From assembly GCA_934621485.1 (NCBI GenBank), contig CAKTUS010000021.1, positions 1 to 35,664 on the forward strand: a DNA stretch of 35,664 nt. The letters are read 5' to 3'. Every line of letters begins with the position of its first letter. The stretch's first letter is position 1. Below the pieces are notes generated by a model. It was not told the origin of the DNA, ran no database searches, and saw only the letters and a list, made by a program, of their open reading frames with translations. Below are positions 11,368 through 18,770 of this stretch, one piece after another. Origin of the DNA: an uncultured Clostridia bacterium (lineage in GTDB: Bacteria > Bacillota > Clostridia > Christensenellales > Aristaeellaceae). The position numbers and the translations under genes were made by a program.

Positions 11368-12396
11368 TCAGCCCAGCTCGGCGAAGTACTTGATGGTGCG
11401 AACCATCTGGCTGGTGTAGCTGTTCTCGTTGTCGTACCAGGACACAACCTGCACCTGATAGGTGTCGTCGTCGATCTTGGCAACCATGGTCTGGGTGGCG
11501 TCAAACAGGGAGCCATACTTCATGCCGATTACGTCGGAGGAAACGATGGGCTCGGTGTTGTAGCCGAAGCTGGCGGAAGCCTGGGCCTTCATAGCGGCGT
11601 TGATGGAATCAACGGTCACGTCCTTGCCCTTCACCACAGCCACCAGGATGGTGGTGGAGCCGGTGCACACGGGCACACGCTGGGCGGAGCCGATCAGCTT
11701 GCCGTTCAGCTCGGGGATAACCAGACCGATGGCCTTGGCAGCGCCGGTGGAGTTGGGCACGATGTTCTGAGCGCCGGCGCGGGCACGGCGCAGATCGCCC
11801 TTGCGATGGGGGCCGTCCAGGATCATCTGGTCGCCGGTGTAGGCGTGCACGGTGGTCATGATGCCGCTCACGATGGGATACACATCGTTCAGAGCCTTGG
11901 TCATGGGAGCCAGGCAGTTGGTGGTGCAGGAAGCGGCGGAAATGATCTTGTCTTCCTTGGTCAAGGTCTTCTCGTTTACGCTGTACACGATGGTGGGCAG
12001 ATCCTTGCCGGCGGGAGCAGAGATAACAACCTTCTTGGCGCCAGCCTTCAGGTGAGCTTCGCTCTTTTCCTTGCTGCAATAGAAGCCAGTGCACTCCAGC
12101 ACAACGTCCACATCCAGCTTGCCCCAGGGGCAGTTGGCGGCGTCCTTCTCGGCGTAGATTTTGATTTCCTTGCCATCCACAATGATGGAATCCTCAGTGG
12201 CTTCCACAGTGTGCAGGTTTTCACCGATATGGCCGCAATAGGAGCCCTGAGCGGTATCGTACTTCAGCAGATGGGCCAGCATGGCGGGGCTGGTCAGGTC
12301 GTTGATAGCGACCACTTCATAGCCCTCAGCGCCGAACATCTGGCGGAAAGCCAGACGGCCGATACGTCCAAAACCGTTAATCGCAACTTTAACCAT
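11368..12396 (-). CDS. gap: Glyceraldehyde-3-phosphate dehydrogenase, type I
   Basis: This glycolytic enzyme oxidises glyceraldehyde 3-phosphate to 1,3-bisphosphoglycerate with NAD. The 342-residue product begins VKVAINGFGRIGR (Rossmann fold), followed by VVAIND with the NAD-selecting Asp near residue 33. The active-site motif SAASCTTNC has Cys at ~157, with a catalytic His in TTVHAYT at ~184. The C-terminus has the usual WYDNE motif. ATG 12396 is chosen because GGGAGG sits 9 nt upstream; an in-frame extension to 12708 would run through the promoter and is not homologous. The gene is monocistronic, with its own promoter and terminator. Confidence 0.97.
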   Translation of the reverse strand: MVKVAINGFGRIGRLAFRQMFGAEGYEVVAINDLTSPAMLAHLLKYDTAQGSYCGHIGENLHTVEATEDSIIVDGKEIKIYAEKDAANCPWGKLDVDVVLECTGFYCSKEKSEAHLKAGAKKVVISAPAGKDLPTIVYSVNEKTLTKEDKIISAASCTTNCLAPMTKALNDVYPIVSGIMTTVHAYTGDQMILDGPHRKGDLRRARAGAQNIVPNSTGAAKAIGLVIPELNGKLIGSAQRVPVCTGSTTILVAVVKGKDVTVDSINAAMKAQASASFGYNTEPIVSSDVIGMKYGSLFDATQTMVAKIDDDTYQVQVVSWYDNENSYTSQMVRTIKYFAELG

Positions 12397-12436
12397 TACG
12401 TGGTACCTCCCTAAAAATAGTAGTTTCCCAACAGCT

Positions 12437-12466
12437 ATTGTACCAAAAAAGCACCAACTTTTGCAA
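12437..12466 (-). promoter_or_regulatory. Promoter of gap
   Basis: On the minus strand, TTGCAA (12461-12466) and TACAAT (12437-12442) are separated by 18 nt. This would start transcription about 30 nt before the gap start codon. Confidence 0.65.
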
Positions 12467-12615
12467 TAGAAACCAGAAAAGTTTGTGAAATAATTTGCAA
12501 ATGCGGCCCAATCAGACACGAAACATGCACTTTGCGCAGGCCTTTGCAGGGAGAAGGACGCCGCCTGTCGAATGATAACGAGAAAAGAATTTTGCAAACA
12601 AGAAAGGCGTGCGCT

Positions 12616-13473
12616 ATGAAACCTGCCCAATTGGCCCGGCAATTGCAGCCTTTGCTGCCCTCTCTGTGCTGTCCGCGCTGCCGCCGGCCGTTTTCGCTGA
12701 CCGAGCAAAGTTTGGTATGCTCAAACGGCCACTGCTTTGATTTGAGCCGCCGCGGCTATGTGAACCTGGCTCCGGGCCATAGCCAGGAAACCGAAAAATA
12801 TGACGCCGCTTTATTTGAAAGCCGGTCCGCTATTTTGGAAGCCGGTTTTTATGCCCCCGTGGTGGAGGCCGTGAGCCGGGCGCTACAGGTTCGTTTTGGG
12901 TCACAGCCCTTTTCTCTGGCAGACGTGGGCTGCGGCGAAGGCTTTTATGCCCGAAGCATCGCACGGCGCTTCCCCCTGGCGCAGGTTTTGGGCCTGGACA
13001 TCAGTCGCGACGCCATTACCGCCGCGGCACGGCAGTTTCCTGGCGCAGCCTGGCTGGTGGCGGATTTGAAGCATCTGCCCATCGCAGACGGCGGCGCGGA
13101 CGTTGTGCTGGATGTGCTGACGCCGGCCGATTACGCCGAGTTTGCCAGGGTGCTGGCTCCCGATGGCCTGCTGATTAAGGTGGCGCCCGGTCAGGATTAT
13201 TTGCGGGAAATCCGCGACGCCGTAGCCCCGTTTTTGCGCAGCGGCGCAGCGTATAACGACCAACGGGTGATCCGTCATCTGGAGGAGCATGCCGATATTT
13301 TGAGCCTGCAGGACATTCGAAGCACAAGCCCGCTAACGCCGGACCAGGCACGGGCCTTTTTGCGCATGACGCCCATGACCTTTTCCGTGCCCGCAGAGGC
13401 ACTGGAGGCCATTGCGCTAAAGCAAATCACCCTTCATATGCAGGTGCTGTGCTGCCGACCGCTCCGCCCCTGA
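12616..13473 (+). CDS. 23S rRNA (guanine-N1)-methyltransferase, RlmA-like
   Basis: RlmA enzymes methylate N1 of G745 or G748 in 23S rRNA using S-adenosylmethionine. The 285-residue protein has the diagnostic N-terminal zinc finger (Cys19-x2-Cys22, Cys35-x3-His39). The short FDLSRRGYVNL segment follows, then a class I methyltransferase domain with LADVGCGEGFYA as SAM motif I. The late motif MTPMTF is also typical. ATG 12616 has AGAAAGG 8 nt upstream. The frame extends back to 12532, but those codons lack a binding site. It is transcribed away from gap and stands alone. Which guanine it modifies cannot be told from sequence. Confidence 0.88.
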   Translation: MKPAQLARQLQPLLPSLCCPRCRRPFSLTEQSLVCSNGHCFDLSRRGYVNLAPGHSQETEKYDAALFESRSAILEAGFYAPVVEAVSRALQVRFGSQPFSLADVGCGEGFYARSIARRFPLAQVLGLDISRDAITAAARQFPGAAWLVADLKHLPIADGGADVVLDVLTPADYAEFARVLAPDGLLIKVAPGQDYLREIRDAVAPFLRSGAAYNDQRVIRHLEEHADILSLQDIRSTSPLTPDQARAFLRMTPMTFSVPAEALEAIALKQITLHMQVLCCRPLRP

Positions 13474-13779
13474 CACTGCCTGGCGCATGGGGGAAAACGT
13501 TTTCATACAGCGGCGTTCACAGAGGTTTGCACATCTTTGCCCGCTTTTTTCCGTTTCAAAAGCGCTGCAATACCTGGCGCAAAGCCTTTTTCACCTTGGT
13601 TTTTGTTTCCTGTCGATGTTCTTTTTGAACAAACTGCACAAAAAAATCCTTGATATCGTGATAAGTATCACAGAAAAAATATTCCGACTGCGTATACTGT
13701 GAATGAAGGGAAACGTTACCATATTCAAAGACTGTCCGCATAGCTGAGCTTTACAGGTGATTTCGGGAGGGAAACCATC
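13474..13779. other. Intergenic region upstream of the Crp/Fnr regulator
   Basis: This is AT-rich compared with its surroundings. It contains the operator and -10 element annotated separately. A 71-codon open frame at 13487-13702 overlaps those sites and is not believed. No clear terminator for rlmA was found. Confidence 0.6.
13658..13698 (+). promoter_or_regulatory. Crp/Fnr-type operator and -10 element
   Basis: GTGATAAGTATCAC (13658-13671) is a perfect 5-4-5 palindrome of the Crp/Fnr half-site kind (GTGAT/ATCAC). TATACT follows at 13693-13698. If transcription starts near 13705, the palindrome centre is about 40 nt upstream, the place where Crp/Fnr proteins act as class II activators. No good -35 hexamer is present, which fits an activator-dependent promoter. 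Self-regulation by the gene just downstream is inferred. Confidence 0.6.
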
Positions 13780-14436
13780 GTGGAAAGAAGGTTGGATCGG
13801 CTGGATGAATGTCTGTCTGCCTGCTCGTTTTATGACGTTTTGTCAGCCTCTGAATTGCAGCTGCTTCGCAGCGGTTTTCTGATGAAGTCTTTTTCCAGGC
13901 CCCAATCCAAAACATTGGAGGAATTTGCCGCCCCGGGCGCCTTGTATGTCATGGGCAGCGGCAGCGCCTGCATCCGTATCGACAGTCTCAGCGGCCATCG
14001 GTGCGAACTGACGAGCCTGCCTGCCGGCGCTTACGGCATTATGTCTCTTTCGCCGGAAGGCTGCGAGTATGAACTGTCGGTGGATATTGCGCCGAACACG
14101 CTGATCTATTTGGCGGACGCGGAAACCGTGGATACGCTGAAATGCCGCAACCAGCGTTTTAACGCTTTCTGTTACCAGAACATGCGCGAGCAGCTTTCAC
14201 AAATGGTTTATTTGATTGGAGAAACCCAGTTTTCTTCCCTGAAGGTGCGTCTTGAAAAATATTTGTCCAACCGAAGCGACGAAGGCCGCCGGGAACTGAA
14301 CATGACTCACAGCGACCTGGCCGATGTTTTCGGCACCTCGCGGGAGGTGATTTCCCGGCTGCTCAAGGAGCTGGAGCGGGAAGGCGTTATCACCCAAAAG
14401 CGCTGTCAAATTGCTTTTCACCCATCGGTGCTATAA
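13780..14436 (+). CDS. Crp/Fnr-family transcriptional regulator
   Basis: The 218-residue protein has an N-terminal cyclic-nucleotide-binding-type beta barrel (about residues 15-125), a long dimer helix, and a C-terminal winged helix. The recognition region reads MTHSDLADVFGTSREVISRLLKELEREGVI. No Cys cluster of the Fnr iron-sulfur type is seen at the N-terminus, and the barrel lacks a clear cAMP-binding Arg-Ser pair, so the signal is unknown. The start is GTG 13780, with GGGAGG 9 nt upstream. The LacI gene begins about 15 nt after its stop, so both are likely on one transcript from the promoter carrying the palindrome. Confidence 0.88.
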   Translation: MERRLDRLDECLSACSFYDVLSASELQLLRSGFLMKSFSRPQSKTLEEFAAPGALYVMGSGSACIRIDSLSGHRCELTSLPAGAYGIMSLSPEGCEYELSVDIAPNTLIYLADAETVDTLKCRNQRFNAFCYQNMREQLSQMVYLIGETQFSSLKVRLEKYLSNRSDEGRRELNMTHSDLADVFGTSREVISRLLKELEREGVITQKRCQIAFHPSVL

Positions 14437-14451
14437 CCAAAGAAGGGCGTG

Positions 14452-15504
14452 ATGGTCAAAATGCAGCAGGAAAAAGCCGCCTGCCCCGCCTCCCGGCAGC
14501 CAACCATTCGGGATGTCGCCCGGGAAGCAAACGTTTCCACCACCACCGTCTCTCGTTATCTGAACCAATCCAGCCATGTGGACCAAAACACCGCCAGCGC
14601 CATTCGTCAGGCCGTGGAGCGGCTGCACTACACGCCCAGCATTGCCGCCCAGTCGCTGCGCAACCGCACGGGAAAAATCATTTTGCTGGTGGTGCCGGAT
14701 ATTTGCAACCCCTTTTATTCTCAAATGTCCAAAACCGTGCAGCATATGCTGAGCGAACGGGGTTACCGCATGGTGCTGTTCGACTCGAATGAAAGCCGGC
14801 ACGAAAACGATTCCATCGCCCTGGCCAAGCAAATGTATGCCAGCGGCATCCTATTGGCCTCTATCGATATTCAGCAGCCCGTTATCAAAAGCCTGCTGGA
14901 AACCGCCATTCCAGTGGTAGCGCTCAACGCCCACTCCAAATATCCCTTTGACACCGTGCACGTGCATGGCTCCATGGGCTGCTACCTGGCCGCCCGGCAC
15001 CTGATTGCGCTGGGGCACCGGCAAATCGGCTTTGCAGGCGGAACTCCCGGTACCATGATTGGCAAAAGCCGCCGACAGGGCTATGAAAAAGCCATGCGGG
15101 AGGCCGGGCTGCCCGTCGCAAAGGAGTACCTGTACGAATCCGGTTTTTCCCAATACGACGGCTATGAAGCCGGGCGGTACTTTGCCAGGCTTTCCCCCCT
15201 GCCCACTGCCATTTGCTGCGCCAACGACGAAATTGCCCTGGGCCTTCTGTCCGCCATGCAGGAGCGGAGGATTCGGATTCCGGACCAGATTTCCGTAACC
15301 GGCATGGACGATATTCCCTATGCCCGCACCTCTAATCCAAGCCTGACCAGCGTATCCAACGACAGCAACGTGTTTGCCCGGGAGGGCGTTCGCATGCTGT
15401 TTGAACGAATTGAGGGCACGGTCACAGGCCCCGCCAGAGACGTGATTGTTCGCCACGAGCTGATTGTGCGTGCCAGCGTGGGTGCGCCCAGAGACCAGCA
15501 ATAG
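14452..15504 (+). CDS. LacI-family transcriptional regulator
   Basis: The 350-residue protein has the LacI helix-turn-helix (TIRDVAREANVSTTTVSRYLN) and hinge (YTPSIAAQSLR). The periplasmic-binding-protein-like ligand domain follows, with VPDICNPFY, a DD-containing CANDEIALG strand and TGMDDIPYA. Such regulators usually repress nearby catabolic genes and release DNA when a sugar or nucleoside binds. PurR and CytR, which sense purine bases and nucleosides, belong to this family, but specificity cannot be read here. ATG 14452 is used, with AGAAGGG just upstream; GTG 14449 and ATG 14461 are alternatives. It lies between the Crp/Fnr gene and the nucleoside hydrolases. Confidence 0.92.
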   Translation: MVKMQQEKAACPASRQPTIRDVAREANVSTTTVSRYLNQSSHVDQNTASAIRQAVERLHYTPSIAAQSLRNRTGKIILLVVPDICNPFYSQMSKTVQHMLSERGYRMVLFDSNESRHENDSIALAKQMYASGILLASIDIQQPVIKSLLETAIPVVALNAHSKYPFDTVHVHGSMGCYLAARHLIALGHRQIGFAGGTPGTMIGKSRRQGYEKAMREAGLPVAKEYLYESGFSQYDGYEAGRYFARLSPLPTAICCANDEIALGLLSAMQERRIRIPDQISVTGMDDIPYARTSNPSLTSVSNDSNVFAREGVRMLFERIEGTVTGPARDVIVRHELIVRASVGAPRDQQ

Positions 15505-15522
15505 CTTCACCGGCTGCGCGAT

Positions 15523-15566
15523 CCTTTGGATTTGACGAAAAGGAGGCAAGCGTTCCAAATCAAAGG
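15523..15566 (+). repeat. Inverted repeat downstream of the LacI gene
   Basis: CCTTTGGATTTG (15523-15534) pairs with CAAATCAAAGG (15556-15566) with one bulged base and a 21-nt loop. No T-run follows. It may weakly separate the regulator transcript from the hydrolase genes. Confidence 0.5.
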
Positions 15567-15604
15567 TCGCCTGGCTTCAAAAGAGAAAAACATCCTCCTG
15601 GTTC

Positions 15605-15622
15605 GTTTCCACGCGTTTCAAC
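15605..15622. promoter_or_regulatory. Candidate LacI-family operator before the nucleoside hydrolases
   Basis: GTTTCCACGCGTTTCAAC has a symmetric ACGCGT core with a central CG and symmetric outer GTT/AAC. The inner triplets do not pair. Eighteen base pairs with a central CG is the usual LacI-family operator shape. It is 53 nt before the first hydrolase, next to a TTGACG (15625-15630) that may be a -35 element; no convincing -10 was found. Confidence 0.4.
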
Positions 15623-15674
15623 TGTTGACGCTTATTTGCTGTACCCTTTTTGACATGGAAAGGAGTTTTCCGGC

Positions 15675-16799
15675 ATGAAAAAGACACTTGCTTTTCTGTG
15701 TACTGTCCTGTTGCTTCTTGCAGCGCTTCCGGGCCTAGCGGAGGTCGGCGATTACCCCATTGTCACCAAAGCCGAAACGCACAAAGTAATCTATGATACA
15801 GACAACGAAACCGACTGGTTCGGCGACGACTCTTTTGCCCTGCTTTTGCTGTTGCAGGCGGATAAAGCCGGCTATCTGGATCTGCTGGGCGTTACCTCGG
15901 CAGCGGCCAACGTCACCGTAGCCGAATCCACCAATGCCAATCTGAACATGCTGGAAGCCGCCGGGCGCGGCGATATTCCCGTGGCCATCGGTACGGACAT
16001 TCCTTTGGCCGGGTTAAAAGACGACGCTACCATCGAAGCCAACGGCCTCACCCGCATCAACTGCATGAAGCAGGTGCTTGCGTATGGCGACAGCATTTCC
16101 TGGGACAATCTGGGCGAAATCGAATCCTATTCTTGGGGCTACAGTTCCCTGAAGCCGGTGGAAGAAACCGCCTGGGAGTTCATGATTGAGCAGGTGCATC
16201 AGTATCCGGGACAGGTGACCATTATGGCGGTAGGCGCCTGCACCAATGTAGCCATGGCTATTCTGAACGACCCCACCTTTGCCGAAACCACCGCCGGCAT
16301 CTACTACATGGGCGGCTCCATCGACGTGCCCGGCAACGATACTCCCTGCGCCGAGCGCAACTGGTATTACGACCCGGAAGCCGTGGACGTATGCCTGCGG
16401 GCCAATTGGCCGCTTCAGGTGATTGTGCCCAACGATATTTCCAAAAATCAGAAGCTTACCTACGACCGCATCAACCTGATCATGGATGCCGGAGATAACG
16501 CGCTTACCCGAATGATTCGGGAAAACGCGTTTGCCAAACGGTTTGAAAACAATCCGGATTATCAGGAATCCTTATGGGATGCGCAGGTGCCCGGCATCTT
16601 TCTGTGCCCCAGCTTCATTACCAAAACGGATGTGCGCGACGTGGCCATCGTTACCGAAATGGGCTATACCTATGGCGAATCCGTTGCCTGGGCGGAAGGA
16701 AAAGGCCCGGCCGGTTCCGCTGCCTGCACCATTGTGTATGATGTGGACGGCGATACCTACTGGCAATTCATGGCCGATATGATCGGTACGGATTTTTAA
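15675..16799 (+). CDS. Secreted nucleoside hydrolase (first of three)
   Basis: Inosine-uridine-type nucleoside hydrolases cleave the N-glycosidic bond of nucleosides to base plus ribose using a bound calcium. The 374-residue protein begins with a signal peptide (MKKTLAFLCTVLLLL, likely cut after Ala22). Family marks are the Asp-rich metal loop near residues 41-52 and the core motif GACTNVAMA. The segment MGGSIDVPGN with AERNWYYDPEA and a late WDAQVPG follow. The metal loop reads DTDNETDWFGDD, two residues longer than in the two paralogues, where it is DTDMGYFGDD or DCDMGYLGDD. AAAGGAG lies 9-10 nt before ATG 15675. An exported location is unusual for this family. The Asp pattern suggests metal binding is kept, but activity is inferred. 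Confidence 0.88.
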   Translation: MKKTLAFLCTVLLLLAALPGLAEVGDYPIVTKAETHKVIYDTDNETDWFGDDSFALLLLLQADKAGYLDLLGVTSAAANVTVAESTNANLNMLEAAGRGDIPVAIGTDIPLAGLKDDATIEANGLTRINCMKQVLAYGDSISWDNLGEIESYSWGYSSLKPVEETAWEFMIEQVHQYPGQVTIMAVGACTNVAMAILNDPTFAETTAGIYYMGGSIDVPGNDTPCAERNWYYDPEAVDVCLRANWPLQVIVPNDISKNQKLTYDRINLIMDAGDNALTRMIRENAFAKRFENNPDYQESLWDAQVPGIFLCPSFITKTDVRDVAIVTEMGYTYGESVAWAEGKGPAGSAACTIVYDVDGDTYWQFMADMIGTDF

Positions 16800-16817
16800 C
16801 CGCCTTCCCAGAATCTT

Positions 16818-16880
16818 AGAAAGCCTGATTGCGCGGTAATCTCCGATGCGCGGTGGCGGCGCACGTTCGGGCTTTCTTTA
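16818..16880 (+). other. Stem-loop between first and second hydrolase genes
   Basis: AGAAAGCC (16818-16825) pairs with GGCTTTCT (16870-16877), extended by a few pairs, enclosing a GC-rich ~44-nt apical region. The 3' side ends in TTTCTTT, so it may be a partial terminator that lowers expression of downstream genes. Confidence 0.4.
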
Positions 16881-16958
16881 AGAGGCCGTTTGGAAACAAA
16901 GGCTTTCTCATTGTCACCCTGCTCCCCATGGACCAGACAAGGAAAGGAGAAAACCAAA

Positions 16959-18074
16959 ATGAAAAAACTGCTGGCACTTCTCATGACGATTCTGCTGCTG
17001 TTATCTGCCATACCCGCGTTGGCGGATATGGCGGACTACAACATCGTAACCAAAGCCGAAACCCACAAGGTGATTCTGGACACGGACATGGGCTACTTTG
17101 GCGACGATACCTACGCCATGATGATCCTGCTCCAGGCTGACAAAGCCGGCTACCTGGATCTGCTGGGTCTCACTTCCGTAGGCGCCAACACCACCATCGC
17201 CCAGGGCACCACCGCAATTCTCAACCAGCTGGAAGCGCTTGGCCGCAGCGATATTCCCGTAGCCATGGGCACCGATATTCCCATCATGGGGCTGAAAACC
17301 GAAGCGCAGATGGCCGCCAACGGCCTGAAGGAAATTCGCTGTATGGCAAATGTGCGCAAGTTCGGCAGCACCATCTCCTATGACAACCTGGGCGAACTGA
17401 AGGATGAAACCTGGGGCTACAGTTCTCTGAAGCCCATTGAGCAAAAGGCTTGGGAATTCATGATTGAGCAGGTACACAAGTATCCCGGTCAGGTAACCAT
17501 TATGGCCATCGGCGCCTGCACCAACGTGGCCATGGCCATCATGGAGGATCCCACCTTTGCCGAGAACACCGCCGGCATCTACTACATGGGCGGCGCTATC
17601 GACGTGCCCGGTAACGACACCCCCTGTGCCGAGCGTAACTGGTACTACGACCCCGAATCCGTGGCCATCTGCCTGGAAGCCAACTTCCCTGTGCAGGTTG
17701 TCATTCCCCACGACATTTCCTACCACCAGAAGCTGACCAAGGAAATCATGGACAACATTCTGGGCCGGAACGAGACGGTTTACACCAAGCTGATTAAGGA
17801 ATACGCTTATCCCCGCTTCGAGCAGGAGCCCGATCGTAAGCAGAGCCTGTGGGATGCTCAGGTGCCCGGCATCTTCCTGGTGCCCGACTTCATCACCGTA
17901 ACGGATCAGCGCGACATCGCCATGGTAACCGATCTGGGCTATGCCTACGGCGAATCGGTTGCCTGGAAGGAAGGCACGGGCCCCGATTCCTCCACCCTGT
18001 GCACCGTTGTGTACGATGTGGACGGAGAAGCCTATTGGAACTTCGTAGCCGAGCTGCTCAGCACGGAATTCTAA
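16959..18074 (+). CDS. Secreted nucleoside hydrolase (second of three)
   Basis: This is a close paralogue of the preceding gene: 371 residues, signal peptide cut near Ala22, metal loop DTDMGYFGDD at 41-50. It shares GACTNVAMA, MGGAIDVPGND, AERNWYYDPES and WDAQVPG. After the signal peptide, the stretch VTKAETHKVI is identical or nearly so in the first copy. ATG 16959 is chosen because AAAGGAG (16943-16949) is 9 nt upstream and the signal peptide starts there; in-frame codons back to 16890 add a non-signal extension. It lies 159 nt after the first copy. Part of the gene is identical at the DNA level to the third copy, unlike the first, which points to recent duplication or gene conversion. Confidence 0.9.
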   Translation: MKKLLALLMTILLLLSAIPALADMADYNIVTKAETHKVILDTDMGYFGDDTYAMMILLQADKAGYLDLLGLTSVGANTTIAQGTTAILNQLEALGRSDIPVAMGTDIPIMGLKTEAQMAANGLKEIRCMANVRKFGSTISYDNLGELKDETWGYSSLKPIEQKAWEFMIEQVHKYPGQVTIMAIGACTNVAMAIMEDPTFAENTAGIYYMGGAIDVPGNDTPCAERNWYYDPESVAICLEANFPVQVVIPHDISYHQKLTKEIMDNILGRNETVYTKLIKEYAYPRFEQEPDRKQSLWDAQVPGIFLVPDFITVTDQRDIAMVTDLGYAYGESVAWKEGTGPDSSTLCTVVYDVDGEAYWNFVAELLSTEF

Positions 18075-18124
18075 TCCAAACCCTTGATTCTTCAGAGACT
18101 TCCAAGCGACCTTGTATGCCTTTC

Positions 18125-18161
18125 CGCCTCCGATTTGCGGATTGGAAGCAAATCGGAAGCG
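18125..18161. repeat. Near-perfect 14-bp inverted repeat between hydrolase 2 and the small secreted gene
   Basis: Arms 18125-18138 and 18148-18161 pair over 14 bp, with one G-U type pair and a 9-nt loop. There is no T-run. Size and position resemble the infB-rbfA hairpin. Confidence 0.7.
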
Positions 18162-18210
18162 CCTCGCCCTTCAATCACCCCCCTGTTCATTTCTTTAGGA
18201 GGATTCAGCC

Positions 18211-18720
18211 ATGAAAAGAGTATTTGGTCTTGTATTGGCCCTGCTGCTTCTCATGACCACCGGCGTTCTGGCCTGTGCCGAGGATGCGCATGACATGGAG
18301 CCGGAAGCCGGCGCAGGCTGGCTGCACTGTACCATTCAGGGGCAGCAGGTGGAGTTTGCCTACACCGGTTCCACCAAGAGCATGTCCACCCTCACCCATA
18401 GCTTTGCTTCCGACCTGTACACCATGAACATTGTGTTCAACAAGAAGCTGGAAGTGGGAACCGCCATGACGGTGAACGCCATTCAGTCCCTGGAGCTAAT
18501 CAGCTCCGACAGCGCCACCGCCGGCTATTATCAGGTAAAGAAGTCCACCTCTCAGGACGTGGACAGCGAGGTGCTGCTGGAGCAGCCGGCCAAGGAAGGC
18601 TGCATCCAGGGTACGTTCCGCATCATGATTCATCCCATCGAGCGCTATGTGGGTGATGTACGTCCCGGTATGATCCAGGACCTGGAGCTGACGGACGGCG
18701 CGTTCTGCTTCCATCCGTAA
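18211..18720 (+). CDS. Small secreted protein of unknown function
   Basis: The 169-residue protein has a clear signal peptide (MKRVFGLVLALLLLMTTGVL, then ACAEDA). A Cys at residue 22 makes a lipoprotein signal possible, but the residue before the last lipobox position is Leu, so cleavage by signal peptidase I after ACA is as likely. The mature part is rich in beta-prone segments, with two internal Cys and an HP ending. I recognise no family. AGGAGG lies about 8 nt before ATG 18211. It sits between hydrolase copies 2 and 3, in the same direction and with a similar leader, so it probably works with them, for example as a binding or helper protein; this is inference. Confidence 0.8.
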   Translation: MKRVFGLVLALLLLMTTGVLACAEDAHDMEPEAGAGWLHCTIQGQQVEFAYTGSTKSMSTLTHSFASDLYTMNIVFNKKLEVGTAMTVNAIQSLELISSDSATAGYYQVKKSTSQDVDSEVLLEQPAKEGCIQGTFRIMIHPIERYVGDVRPGMIQDLELTDGAFCFHP

Positions 18721-18770
18721 CGCCTTGCTTTTCCCCTCGCTTCGTCTAAACAAAGAAAAGGAGAAAAAAC

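Noticed and set aside
11302..12414. Plus-strand 370-codon open frame
   Set aside because: Exact antisense of gap, an effect of biased codon use.
13487..13702. 71-codon open frame before the Crp/Fnr gene
   Set aside because: It overlaps the operator palindrome and -10 element and has no ribosome binding site.
15605..15622. CcpA cre site
   Set aside because: The reverse strand reads TTGAAACGCGTGG, which places the CG one base off the cre consensus; called a generic LacI-family operator candidate instead.
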